From NCBI RefSeq assembly GCF_964253035.1, contig NZ_CAXUQL020000001.1, positions 2,480,001 through 2,544,000 of the forward strand: a DNA stretch of 64,000 bases. Reading direction: 5' to 3'. The DNA is from Pseudorhodoferax sp032153935. Lineage in GTDB: Bacteria > Pseudomonadota > Gammaproteobacteria > Burkholderiales > Burkholderiaceae_C. Under the pieces are notes generated by a model. It was not told the origin of the DNA. It was given only the letters and a program-made list of their open reading frames with translations, and did not search any database. Made by a program: the position numbers and the translations under genes. Of this stretch, positions 25,945 through 35,598 are shown piece after piece (the stretch's first letter is position 1; each line of letters starts with the position of its first letter).

Positions 25945-27795
25945 GTGCCGGACCAGAACCACCGTTGGCGTGCGGCATGGCGCCTCCTGGCCGCCGCCGC
26001 CGCACTGGCGCTGATGGGCGCTTGCGCGCTGCTGTCGTACCGGCATGGCGAGCGGGCGGGCGTGCGGCAGTTGCAGGCTGAGGCCAACCACCGGCTGGAC
26101 CTGTTCGCCTCCGCCGTGGAGGGCATGGTCAAGCGTTCCGAGCACGTGCCCGCGACCATCCAGCTGAACCCCGAGATCCTGGCATTGCTGCGCGCCCCGA
26201 AAGAGCCGGCCCGGGTGGCCGCGGCCAGCGCGTATCTGCGCCGGCTCAATGCGCACGTGGGCAGCATGGCAGCCTTCACGCTGGACATCCGCGGGGTGGT
26301 GGTGGCCTCCAGCAACGACAGCCATCCTGACGACAGCATGCTCGGCATGGACGTGTCGTTCCGCCCCTACTTCCTGGAGGCCTTGTCGGGCCGCGTCGGC
26401 CGCCACTTCGCCATCGGCGTGAACGGTGACATGCCCGGCTACTTCGTCTCGCACCCGATCCGTGACGGCGCGCATGTGGTGGGCGTGGCCGCCATCAAGA
26501 TCAGCCTGGAGCCGATCGACCAGACCTGGGCCATGGTCGGTGCACCGGCACTGTTGGCCGATGCCAACCGCATCGTGATCCACAGCTCGCACCTGCCCTG
26601 GCGTTACACCGCGCTGGCGCCACTGACGCTGGAGCAGCGCGTGGACATGCAGCTCACGCGCACCTACAGCGACCTGCAGATCCAGGAGTTCCCGCTGGTG
26701 CCGCGACTGGACCAGCAGGCCGAGCGCCAGCGCATCGACGAGCAGCTGGTGCTGACGCGGCCGCTGGACGGCATGGACTGGCGCGTGATGCTGTTCCTGG
26801 ACCTCAAAGACGTGCGCCACGCTGCGCTGGTGCAGGGTGCCATGTCGGCCGTGGCCGCCGCGTTCCTCGTGCTGCTGGTGCTGGTGCTGGTGCAGGCGCG
26901 CCGCATCCAGCGCCAGCGCCGCGAGGGCCGGCGCCTGCTGGAACGCGCCAACGCCGAACTGGAATCCAAGGTCGCGGCCCGCACGCAGGACCTGCTGGGG
27001 GCCAACGCCTCGCTCAAGCGCGAGGTGCGTGAGCGCGAGCAGGCCGAGCAGTCGCTGCGCGCCGCGCAGAACGAGCTGGTGCAGGCCGCCAAGATGGCCG
27101 TGATGGGCCAGCTGGCCGCCGGCATCACGCACGAGCTGACGCAGCCGCTGGGTGCGATCCGCACGCTGTCGGGCAACGCCGAGGAGTTCCTGCGCCGCGG
27201 CCAGATGGACCCGCTGGCCGGCAACCTGCAGATCATCGGGCGGCTGACCGACCAGATGGGCAACATCATCCAGCCGCTCAAGGCCTTCGCGCGCAAGTCC
27301 GATGCCGTGCACGGCGCCACCGACATCGGCCAGACCTTCGGCAACGCCCTGTTCCTCTACGGCCTGCGGCTGCGCAAGATGCGCGTCCAGGTGGTCAGTG
27401 CCTGCGCGCCCGGCACGGTGTTCGCCTGGTGCGACGCCAACCGCCTGGAGCAGGTGCTGATCAACCTGATCGGCAACGCGCTGGATGCCATGGCGGCGGC
27501 GCCCGAACCCTGCCTGGAGCTGCGCGCCGGCAGTGTCTCGCCCACGCAGGGCGGCGGCCGCTGGACCTGGATCGACGTCGAGGACAACGGCGCCGGCCTG
27601 TCGCTCAAGGCGCGCGAGCAGCTGTTCGAACCCTTCTTCACCACCAAGGCGCCCGGCGCCGGCCTGGGCCTGGGCCTCGTGATCTCGCGCGACATCGTGC
27701 GCGGCTTCGGCGGCGACATCCTGGTGTCCGACCGCCAGGGCGGCGGCACCTGTTTCCGGCTGCAGATTCCGGCCGAAGCCCCAGCACCACCATGA
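25945..27795 (+). CDS. DctB/AauS-like sensor histidine kinase
   Basis: 616 residues from GTG 25945 (CGGAG just upstream). An N-terminal membrane segment (about 11-31), a long periplasmic dCache-type sensor (about 35-295, with FTLDIRGVVVASSNDSHPDDSMLGMDVSFRPYF) and a second membrane segment (about 298-322) precede a coiled coil. The H-box GITHELTQPLGAIR carries the phospho-accepting His at 396. The ATPase domain has N (NLIGNALDAM), DNGAGL and GLGLGLVISRDIVRGFGG. This is the DctB architecture of dicarboxylate and acidic amino-acid sensors. Its partner is the NtrC-type regulator downstream, separated from it by a 234-bp repeat element. Confidence 0.92.
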   Translation: MPDQNHRWRAAWRLLAAAAALALMGACALLSYRHGERAGVRQLQAEANHRLDLFASAVEGMVKRSEHVPATIQLNPEILALLRAPKEPARVAAASAYLRRLNAHVGSMAAFTLDIRGVVVASSNDSHPDDSMLGMDVSFRPYFLEALSGRVGRHFAIGVNGDMPGYFVSHPIRDGAHVVGVAAIKISLEPIDQTWAMVGAPALLADANRIVIHSSHLPWRYTALAPLTLEQRVDMQLTRTYSDLQIQEFPLVPRLDQQAERQRIDEQLVLTRPLDGMDWRVMLFLDLKDVRHAALVQGAMSAVAAAFLVLLVLVLVQARRIQRQRREGRRLLERANAELESKVAARTQDLLGANASLKREVREREQAEQSLRAAQNELVQAAKMAVMGQLAAGITHELTQPLGAIRTLSGNAEEFLRRGQMDPLAGNLQIIGRLTDQMGNIIQPLKAFARKSDAVHGATDIGQTFGNALFLYGLRLRKMRVQVVSACAPGTVFAWCDANRLEQVLINLIGNALDAMAAAPEPCLELRAGSVSPTQGGGRWTWIDVEDNGAGLSLKAREQLFEPFFTTKAPGAGLGLGLVISRDIVRGFGGDILVSDRQGGGTCFRLQIPAEAPAPP

Positions 27796-27796
27796 C

Positions 27797-28030
27797 CCTA
27801 GATTCGGCAGTTGACCGCTCGCAACCCTCTGGAAAGCCGCATGAACACTGAGCTTGGCGTCTTCGATCACGTTCGCCTTCTGGGTGACAACGCTATGCAC
27901 CCGCCAGCACCGCGCTCGCCGCGCCATGCGGCGTTGCTCCTCCTTGCGCACAGTAGTGCGCCGCGTCGTCGCGCCTTGCCTGGCATGCCGATCACGGCAC
28001 CGTCGGGCGCATCCAACTGCCGAATCTAGG
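27797..28030. mobile_element. 234-bp MITE-like element with 17-bp perfect terminal inverted repeats
   Basis: The ends CCTAGATTCGGCAGTTG (27797-27813) and its exact reverse complement (28014-28030) enclose a non-coding centre with small hairpins (for example GCGCAC/GTGCGC near 27952). The element starts two bases after the kinase stop and ends on the base before the regulator's ATG. CTAG at each end could be a 4-bp target duplication of the IS5 type. No transposase is encoded. A large structured intercistronic RNA closed by a 17-bp stem is the alternative reading. Confidence 0.65.
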
Positions 28031-29368
<1,338 letters not shown>

Positions 29369-29378
29369 ACCCGGACGT

Positions 29379-29408
29379 GACAAGGCGCGGCCGGGGCCGC
29401 GCCTTGTC
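29379..29408. terminator. Convergent-gene hairpin, probable bidirectional terminator
   Basis: Perfect 14-bp inverted repeat (GACAAGGCGCGGCC and its complement) around a GG loop, between the convergent regulator gene and the small M20-domain gene. No long T run follows on either side. Confidence 0.6.
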
Positions 29409-29426
29409 TGCGGAGCGTCGTGCAGC

Positions 29427-29870
29427 CTACTTGCGCGTGACGCTGGTCCGGATCGTCGCCGGTGCGCCGGCAGTGAGATCGCCGGCCTTCACGTTGCGGA
29501 AGGCGTTCTCCGCATCGGCGCCGGCCGTGGCCAGCTCGGTCAGCTTGCTGACCAGCTGGTCGTAGGCGCTGGCGTCGGAGGCTTTCAGGCGCAGCGTGAT
29601 CAGCCCGTCGGAGGCGATGCTGTTGACCGAGTTGCCACCCGTCAGGTTCGTGATCACGTAGCTGCCTGCCGGCAGGCCGGCCTTCTGGATCAGGATGACG
29701 GTGCGGCCCGCGGCGTGCACGGCGCTGGTCCGGCCGTAGTTGCCGCTGCTGTGGCCGCCCGGCCCCTGGAAGTTGATGTCCACGGTGCCGCTTTGCTGGG
29801 CTGCGGCGCTCAGGCAGAGCAGGCCGAGGCCCGCGAAGCTGGCGAGCGAAGCGAAGGCTTTCTTCATCAT
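29427..29870 (-). CDS. Stand-alone secreted M20-peptidase dimerisation-domain protein
   Basis: 147 residues. A signal peptide (about 1-25, ending SAAAQ) is followed by a domain matching the M20 peptidase dimerisation domain. GPGGHSSGNYG has the family His at 40, and GGNSVNSIA has the Asn at 83. In M20 enzymes these residues reach into the active site, often from the partner subunit. No metal-binding catalytic domain is present. The upstream gene encodes an M20 catalytic lipoprotein whose own dimerisation domain lacks both motifs. The start follows an AGGGAG site and lies 17 bases after the upstream stop, so the pair is one operon. Confidence 0.82.
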   Translation of the reverse strand: MMKKAFASLASFAGLGLLCLSAAAQQSGTVDINFQGPGGHSSGNYGRTSAVHAAGRTVILIQKAGLPAGSYVITNLTGGNSVNSIASDGLITLRLKASDASAYDQLVSKLTELATAGADAENAFRNVKAGDLTAGAPATIRTSVTRK

Positions 29871-29887
29871 GTCGGTGCTCCCTTGTC

Positions 29888-31621
29888 TTAGCGGTTGACT
29901 TCGCGTGTGCGGGCGCCGATCGGCTTGGCCGAGGGCTCGACGATGCTGCCGTCGGCGGCATGGAAGCCCGAGACCAGCAGTGCGGCCGTCAGCACGCGGT
30001 GCATGCGCGAGACTTCCACCGCCGGATCGCCGCGCGTGCCCCATTCCCAGAACGCGTGGCCGCCGGCGCCGGCGGCATTCGATGACAGGCTGAAGTTGTA
30101 GGTCGGAATGCCGGTGTTGGCCGGCACGTTGTCGTTCAGGCTGCTGGAGCCTGTGCTGACCGCGAGCGAGGTCGACGTGCCGGTGACGATGCCGGCCTGC
30201 AGGCCGGCATGGATGGCGACGTTGTCCGGCTTCGGCAGCACGAATGCCGGGCGCAGGCCGTACCAGACCTGTTCCATGGTCACCGCTTGCGCGCTGTTGC
30301 CGGCGACACCGCGGCGCGCGTTCTCCGCGTCGACCGCGGCCTGGAACTTCGGCCGGATGACGTCGCGGATCTCGTTGAGCACTTCGGTCGTCGGCGAGCG
30401 CATGTCGACTTCGATCGAGCAGCTCGGCACCACGTCGCTGCCGGCCGCCGGGGCTTCGCAGCTGGCGCGTCCCACGGTGTAGGTCGTGCGCGGGGCGCCC
30501 TGGCGCAGCTCGGACGGCGTCTTGACGTCGGCGATGCTGGCGATGGCCGCGGCCATGGCTTCCACGGCGCTGGCCGGGTCGCTGCCCGGCGTGACGGGCG
30601 CCTTGTACTTCATCTCGTAGCGGTAGCTGCCCAGGAAGTTGACGGCGCCGCCGCCTTCCAGGCCGAAGTAGGTCACGAAGTTCAGCGGGTTGGAACCGGT
30701 GCCCAGGTCCTGCTCGAAGCCGAACAGCTGCTTCATGCCGGCCAGGTTGCCCTTGCCTTCTTCGCCGGCCGTGCCGCAGATCCAGACGTCGTAGACCGGC
30801 TTGATCTTGTGCTTCTTCATGGCCGCGGCCAGGACGAAGGCGTTGGACGTCGAGCTCATCATGTCGCCGTAGCCCGGCACATAGATGCGCAGCCCACCGT
30901 TGGCGGCAGCGGCCTCGGCATTCGTGAACCACTTGCTCGCCAGCGCGTAGTTCGCGTCCTCGACGATGCGGCCGCTGGCGCTGAAGGCGAGCTCGTCGGG
31001 AATCGCGGCGAGCTGTGCCGTGGTCTCGACGACCGCCTGCGAGAACGGCTGCAGCTTGAAGTGGTTGAATGGGTCGGTGGCCGGTGGCAGCGTCTCGGGG
31101 TTGACGACGTCGGAGTGCCCCTCGACCAGCACCTTGGGGTACTGGCCCTTGTAGTTCTCGGCGCCGGCGCGGGTCGCGTACGAGCCCTTGATCACCACGC
31201 AGGTGTTGTAGACCGGCAGGCCGTCGACGATGTTCACGTCGGTGTTGTCCATGTGGCCGTCGGCCCGCGTCATGATTTCGTCTGGCGCGAAACCCCACTC
31301 TGCGGCCATCCGGCGGTGCACCTCGACGGCCCGGACATGCTCTTCGCGAGAAGGTGCGGGGATGCGTGTGAGCTCCAGGAACTGGTGCCAGCGCGCCTTG
31401 GCTGCTTCAGGCGTGCGCTGCTCGTTCAGCAAGGCGGTGATCTGCGGATCGGCGGCGATCTTGGCGGCCGCGGCCACGACTTCCAAGGGAATCGTCGCGG
31501 TGTTGGGGGCTGGCGCCGGTGTGGGTGCGGGGGCCGGGGCGTCGTCGCCGCCGCCGCAGGCCGCCATGGCGGCCGCAGCGGTTGCCATGACAAGCAGCCT
31601 CAGGTTCTTCAGTTTGTCCAT
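29888..31621 (-). CDS. M20-family metallopeptidase lipoprotein
   Basis: 577 residues. Lipoprotein signal with lipobox AMAAC (Cys 22) and a Pro/Ala linker to about 40. The two-zinc site appears complete: His 169 (EGHSDVV), Asp 253 (GYGDMM), Glu 287/288 (GTAGEEGKGN), Asp 406 (EVDMRS) and His 522 (GGHAFWEWG). The inserted dimerisation region (about 330-405) keeps the YRYEMKYKAP and VGR strands. It lacks the usual GGHS and SVN motifs, having VTPGSDPAS and AAGSDVVPS instead; both motifs occur in the small downstream protein. It likely cleaves peptides or N-acyl amino acids in the periplasm. A sigma54 promoter and paired activator site lie upstream. Confidence 0.88.
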   Translation of the reverse strand: MDKLKNLRLLVMATAAAAMAACGGGDDAPAPAPTPAPAPNTATIPLEVVAAAAKIAADPQITALLNEQRTPEAAKARWHQFLELTRIPAPSREEHVRAVEVHRRMAAEWGFAPDEIMTRADGHMDNTDVNIVDGLPVYNTCVVIKGSYATRAGAENYKGQYPKVLVEGHSDVVNPETLPPATDPFNHFKLQPFSQAVVETTAQLAAIPDELAFSASGRIVEDANYALASKWFTNAEAAAANGGLRIYVPGYGDMMSSTSNAFVLAAAMKKHKIKPVYDVWICGTAGEEGKGNLAGMKQLFGFEQDLGTGSNPLNFVTYFGLEGGGAVNFLGSYRYEMKYKAPVTPGSDPASAVEAMAAAIASIADVKTPSELRQGAPRTTYTVGRASCEAPAAGSDVVPSCSIEVDMRSPTTEVLNEIRDVIRPKFQAAVDAENARRGVAGNSAQAVTMEQVWYGLRPAFVLPKPDNVAIHAGLQAGIVTGTSTSLAVSTGSSSLNDNVPANTGIPTYNFSLSSNAAGAGGHAFWEWGTRGDPAVEVSRMHRVLTAALLVSGFHAADGSIVEPSAKPIGARTREVNR

Positions 31622-31712
31622 TGGTTCTCCCTAGGTCATCGTGATCCGTGAATGAAGAGGCGGGCGTGCCGCCGCAGCGTTGCCATGCCTGTGTGGTACG
31701 ACACGGCTCAAC

Positions 31713-31729
31713 CGCAAAGTACATGCCAC
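31713..31729 (-). promoter_or_regulatory. Sigma54 promoter of the M20 peptidase operon
   Basis: Read on the minus strand, GTGGCATGTACTTTGCG has GG and GC exactly 10 bases apart and a perfect TTTGC -12 box. Predicted start near 31703, about 80 bases before the peptidase ATG. Confidence 0.78.
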
Positions 31730-31811
31730 GGTGTGACGCGGCGCGGCGGATGCGCCGATGCCCTTGGCGCAGCAGGCGATCGGGGGTGCGCACAGGCGCG
31801 CCGATGCTGGC

Positions 31812-31869
31812 GCAAGCGACGGAAATCCGGCGCCGCAGGCGATTGCCCGTGCGGCTTTCCGACGCTTGC
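31812..31869. promoter_or_regulatory. Paired activator site (UAS) upstream of the M20 peptidase
   Basis: Two CGG-N4-CCG sites (31820-31829, CGGAAATCCG; 31852-31861, CGGCTTTCCG) have centres 32 bp apart. They lie inside a larger dyad whose outer arms are GCAAGCG (31812-31818) and CGCTTGC (31863-31869). The pair is centred about 137 bp upstream of the predicted sigma54 start of the M20 operon. Confidence 0.72.
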
Positions 31870-31888
31870 CGCGCCGCGGGCCGCGGCC

Positions 31889-31920
31889 AAAAAAAAGGGC
31901 GGGAAGAGGCCTTCCCGCCC
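31889..31920 (-). terminator. Rho-independent terminator of third GltI-like gene
   Basis: On the minus strand a perfect 10-bp stem (GGGCGGGAAG/CTTCCCGCCC, four-base loop) is followed by eight T residues, 30 bases after the stop of the binding-protein gene. It separates that gene from the M20 operon, which therefore needs its own promoter. Confidence 0.93.
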
Positions 31921-31950
31921 GCGCGCCGAAGCGTGCCGTTCACCGTCGCA

Positions 31951-32847
31951 TCAAGGCAGCTTGTACTCTTCCATGGGCTTGTCGTTCGGGTTGGCCCAGG
32001 CTTCCTTGGTGGCTTGCGACATCGGCAGGCCCACCTTGGTGTTGGTCGGCGGAACAGGCTGCATGAACCATTTGTCGTACAGCTTGGCCAGCGAGCCGTC
32101 GGCGATCTGGCGCTTGATGCTGTCGTCCACGGCCTTCTTGAAGGCCGGGTCGTCCTTGCGCAGCATGCAGGCGATCGGCTCGACCGACAGCACTTCGCCA
32201 ACCATCTTGTAATCGGCCGCGTTGCGCGACTTGGAGGCGTTGGCGGCCAGGATGGAGCCGTCCATCACGAAGGCATCGGCACGGCCCGACTCCAGCAGCA
32301 GGAAGCTGTCGGCGTGGTCCTTGCCCATCAGTTCCTTGAACTCCATGCCTTCGGCACGCTTGTTCTTGCGCAGGGTCTGGACCGAGGTGGTGCCGGTGGT
32401 CACGGCGACCGTCTTGCCCTTCAGGTCGGCGATGCCGTTGATGCCCGAGTTGGCCTTGGTCAGGATGCGCACCTCCTCCACGTAGGTCGTCATGGCGAAG
32501 GACACGTCCTTGGCGCGCGTGGCGTTGTTGGTGGTGGAGCCGCACTCCAGGTCGACCGTGCCGTTCTGTACCAGCGGGATGCGGTTCTGCGAGGTCACGG
32601 GCGAGTAGGTGATCGTCAGCTCCTTGCCGGCGGCCTTGGACAGGTCGGCCACGATGCGCTCGCCCATCTCGGTATGGAAGCCCACGTACTTGCCGTTGCC
32701 CAGCGTGTACGACAGGCCGGACGAGTCGCGCACGCCCAGGCTGATGGCGCCGCTGGACTTGATCTTCGCCAGGGTGTCGCTGCCTTGCGCAACCGCGCTG
32801 CCGGCCGCCAGTGCCGCGCAGCACATGGCGAGGATGTGTTTCTTCAT
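31951..32847 (-). CDS. GltI-like amino-acid ABC substrate-binding protein (3 of 3)
   Basis: 298 residues: signal peptide MKKHILAMCCAALAAGSAVAQ, then GltI-type blocks VRDSSGLSYTLG, VTSQNRIPLVQNGTVDLECGSTTNN, and WFMQPVPPTNTKVGLPMS at the C terminus. It is the closest of the three to classical glutamate/aspartate binding proteins. Its own sigma54 promoter with paired activator site lies upstream and a strong terminator downstream, so it is monocistronic. As with the other two, no gltJKL-type genes are nearby, so it must use a permease encoded elsewhere. Confidence 0.93.
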   Translation of the reverse strand: MKKHILAMCCAALAAGSAVAQGSDTLAKIKSSGAISLGVRDSSGLSYTLGNGKYVGFHTEMGERIVADLSKAAGKELTITYSPVTSQNRIPLVQNGTVDLECGSTTNNATRAKDVSFAMTTYVEEVRILTKANSGINGIADLKGKTVAVTTGTTSVQTLRKNKRAEGMEFKELMGKDHADSFLLLESGRADAFVMDGSILAANASKSRNAADYKMVGEVLSVEPIACMLRKDDPAFKKAVDDSIKRQIADGSLAKLYDKWFMQPVPPTNTKVGLPMSQATKEAWANPNDKPMEEYKLP

Positions 32848-32918
32848 TGAGGTCTGCTCCTATGGAAAAGCTGTGGGGTAACGCCGCTACCGCGAAATGG
32901 CGGCGGACGTCCTGTCAC

Positions 32919-32935
32919 AGCAGCTTGCGTGCCAT
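32919..32935 (-). promoter_or_regulatory. Sigma54 promoter of third GltI-like gene
   Basis: Read on the minus strand, ATGGCACGCAAGCTGCT has the perfect -24 box TGGCACG and GG-N10-GC spacing. Predicted start near 32909, about 60 bases before the ATG, which has an AGGAG site. Confidence 0.82.
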
Positions 32936-32985
32936 GGAGAAGCAGGCGAAGACCAGGGCGCCGGGGCCCAGGATCGGACTGCGGC

Positions 32986-33034
32986 CGAACGGAAATCCGT
33001 CGATCGGGTGCCGCGCCGTACGGCGTACCGTTCA
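32986..33034. promoter_or_regulatory. Paired activator site (UAS) upstream of third GltI-like gene
   Basis: Two CGG-N4-CCG sites (32990-32999, CGGAAATCCG; 33021-33030, CGGCGTACCG) have centres 31 bp apart and flanks CGAACGG...CCGTTCA. The pair is centred about 100 bp before the predicted sigma54 start. Its outer edge overlaps the ftsY stop codon. Confidence 0.72.
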
Positions 33035-34123
33035 GCCCAGCAGGGCCTGCGCGAACTCGCGCGCGTCGAAGGTCTCCAGGTCTTCCAGCTTCTCGCCCAC
33101 GCCGATGAAGTAAACCGGCACGGGCCGCTCCTGCGCGATGGCGGCCAGCACGCCGCCCTTGGCCGTGCCGTCCAGCTTGGTCACGATCAGGCCGGTCAGG
33201 CCGATCGCATCGTCGAAGGCCTTGACTTGCATCAGCGCGTTCTGGCCGGTGTTGCCGTCGATGACCAGCAGCACCTCGTGCGGCACGCCGGTGCCGGCGG
33301 TGTCGGCCTTGACCAGCGTGCGGCGGATCTTCTTGAGCTCTTCCATCAGGTGCAGCTGGGTCGGCAGGCGGCCGGCCGTGTCGACCAGCACCACGTCCTT
33401 GCCGCGCGCACGGCCGGCGTTGACGGCGTCGAAAGCCACGGCCGCCGGGTCGCCGCCCTGCTGGCTGATGATCTCCACGTAGTTGCGGTCGGCCCAGACG
33501 GCCAGCTGCTCGCGCGCGGCGGCGCGGAAGGTGTCGGCCGCGGCCAGCAGCACCGAGGCCTTGTGCGTCGCCAGGTGCCGCGTGAGCTTGCCGATCGAGG
33601 TGGTCTTGCCGGCGCCGTTGACGCCGGCCACCATCACCACGGTGGGCTTGTGCTCGCCGATGACCAGCGGCTTTTGCAGCGGCCGCAGCAGGTCGGCGAT
33701 GGCATCGACCAGCAGCTCGCGCACGGCGGCCGGCTCGGTGGCGCGGGCCTCCTTCACGCGGCGGCGCAGGTCGTTCAGCAGCACCGTCGTGGCCTTCACG
33801 CCGGTGTCGGCCATCAGCAGGGCCTCTTCGAGCTCCTCGTACAGCGCCTCGTCGATGCGCGTGCCGGTGAAGACGGTGGTGATGCTGCTGCCGGTCTTGC
33901 GCAGGCCCAGCTTGAGCCGGTCCACCCAGCCCGTGCGCGTTGCGGGCTCGGCCTCTTCGGCGGGCGGCGGTTCCGGCATGGGCTCCGGCCTGGCGCCGAA
34001 GGGATTGCGCAGCCAGGTCCGGCCGGCGGGCTCGCCGGGTTCGGGCGCCGCCGCCGGGGCGGGCGCCGCTTCAGCGGGGGGCTGCTCTGGCGTGGGTGGC
34101 TTTTTCTTGAAAAAACTGAACAT
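33032..34123 (-). CDS. ftsY: Signal recognition particle receptor FtsY
   Basis: 363 residues. SRP-GTPase receptor that delivers ribosomes to the Sec translocon at the inner membrane. A short basic start (MFSFFKKK) and a Pro/Glu/Ala-rich A domain (to about 65) precede the N domain and the G domain. GTPase motifs are GVNGAGKTTSIGKL, AAADTFRAAAREQL, DTAGRLPTQ and TKLDGTAKGG. It is divergent from the M16 protease pair (29 bases), a common arrangement in Burkholderiales. Confidence 0.97.
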   Translation of the reverse strand: MFSFFKKKPPTPEQPPAEAAPAPAAAPEPGEPAGRTWLRNPFGARPEPMPEPPPAEEAEPATRTGWVDRLKLGLRKTGSSITTVFTGTRIDEALYEELEEALLMADTGVKATTVLLNDLRRRVKEARATEPAAVRELLVDAIADLLRPLQKPLVIGEHKPTVVMVAGVNGAGKTTSIGKLTRHLATHKASVLLAAADTFRAAAREQLAVWADRNYVEIISQQGGDPAAVAFDAVNAGRARGKDVVLVDTAGRLPTQLHLMEELKKIRRTLVKADTAGTGVPHEVLLVIDGNTGQNALMQVKAFDDAIGLTGLIVTKLDGTAKGGVLAAIAQERPVPVYFIGVGEKLEDLETFDAREFAQALLG

Positions 34124-34152
34124 TTGGGGCGTTCTTAGAATCGGATGATTCT

Positions 34153-35598
34153 ATGAAACGCATTCTTTCAGCGTCTGCCATGGCCTTTGCGCTGGCCTGG
34201 GTGACGAGTGGCCTGCAGGCCCAAACCGCCGCTACCGCGCCGTCCCCGGCCACCGGCGCCAGCGCCGCGTCCGCAGCCCAGCAATTCCAGCTGTCCAACG
34301 GCATGACCTTGATCGTCAAGCCCGACCGGCGCGCGCCCACGGCCGTGCACATGGTCTGGCTGCGCGTGGGCAGCATGGACGAGGTGGACGGCACCAGCGG
34401 TGTCGCCCACGCGCTGGAGCACATGCTGTTCAAGGGCACGGAGAAGCTGCAGCCCGGCGAGTTCTCGCGCCGCGTGGCCGCCATGGGTGGTTCCGAGAAC
34501 GCCTTCACCTCCTACGACTACACCGGCTACTACCAGCAGATCCCGGCCGGCCGGCTCGAAGAGGTGATGCGGCTGGAGGCAGACCGCTTCGCCCACAACC
34601 GCTGGGCCGACGACGAGTTCACGCGCGAGCTGGCCGTCATCAAGGAAGAGCGGCGCATGCGCACCGACGACAACCCGCGCTCGCGGCTGTACGAGTCGCT
34701 CATGGCCATGACCTTCCAGGCCGCGCCCTACCGCCGACCCATCATCGGCTGGATGGGCGACCTGGACAGCCTCACGGCCGGCGACGTGCGCGGCTTCTAC
34801 CGCCAGTGGTATGTGCCGGCCAACGCGGCCGTGGTCATCGCCGGCGATGTGGACGTGGCCCAGGTGCGGGCGCTGGCCGAGCGCACCTACGGCGCCATTC
34901 CGGCCGCCGCCGTGCCCGGCCGCAAGCCGCGCGAGGAGCCGGCGCAGCGCGGCATTCGCCGGCTGGAACTCAAGGCGCCGGCCGAGCAGTCCTACCTGGC
35001 GATGGCCTTCAAGGTGCCCCAGCTCACGACGCTGCAAGCCAGCGACGACGCGCTGGCGCTGACCGTGCTGTCGGCCGTGCTCGACGGCTACCCCGGCGCG
35101 CGGCTGGAGCGCGCGCTGACCCAGGGCCCCGACCGCCTGGCCGACAGCGCCGGCGCCAGCAACGGCCTGATGGGCCGCGGCCCGCAGCTGTTCGTGCTGG
35201 ACGGCGTGCCGGCCCCTGGCAAGACCACCGAGCAACTGGAGGCCGCGCTGCGCGAGCAGGTGGCCCGCGTGGCGCGCGAGGGCGTCAGCGCGGCCGAGCT
35301 CGCCCGCGTGAAGACGCAGTGGGTGGCCGGCCAGGTCTACAAGCGCGATTCGCTGTTCAACCAGGCCCGCGAACTCGGCAGCCAATGGACCACCGGCTTT
35401 GCGCCCGATTTCTCCGACCGGCTGATCGAGCGGCTGCGTCAGGTCACGGCCGAGCAGGTGCAGGCCGTGGCGGCACGCTACTTCGGCGACGACCAGCTCA
35501 ACGTGGCCGTGCTGCGGCCGCAACCCGTCGATCCAGCCACCCGCAAGAACGCACCTGCCGGTGCGCGCCAAGCCCCCTCCAGCGAGCCGAGCCGATGA
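34153..35598 (+). CDS. M16 zinc metalloprotease (catalytic subunit)
   Basis: 481 residues. Signal peptide to about residue 24 (TSGLQAQ), then the M16 inverted zinc motif HALEHMLFKGT (HxxEH) with the downstream Glu in the ELAVIKEERRMRTDDNP region. Pitrilysin/insulinase-type proteases of this short form work with a non-catalytic partner as a heterodimer in the periplasm. That partner is encoded directly downstream with a 4-bp overlap. The natural substrate is not evident. Confidence 0.92.
   Translation: MKRILSASAMAFALAWVTSGLQAQTAATAPSPATGASAASAAQQFQLSNGMTLIVKPDRRAPTAVHMVWLRVGSMDEVDGTSGVAHALEHMLFKGTEKLQPGEFSRRVAAMGGSENAFTSYDYTGYYQQIPAGRLEEVMRLEADRFAHNRWADDEFTRELAVIKEERRMRTDDNPRSRLYESLMAMTFQAAPYRRPIIGWMGDLDSLTAGDVRGFYRQWYVPANAAVVIAGDVDVAQVRALAERTYGAIPAAAVPGRKPREEPAQRGIRRLELKAPAEQSYLAMAFKVPQLTTLQASDDALALTVLSAVLDGYPGARLERALTQGPDRLADSAGASNGLMGRGPQLFVLDGVPAPGKTTEQLEAALREQVARVAREGVSAAELARVKTQWVAGQVYKRDSLFNQARELGSQWTTGFAPDFSDRLIERLRQVTAEQVQAVAARYFGDDQLNVAVLRPQPVDPATRKNAPAGARQAPSSEPSR

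Noticed and set aside
27841..28029. Small ORF inside the 234-bp repeat element
   Set aside because: No ribosome site, no domain, low-complexity product; lies wholly inside the inverted-repeat element.
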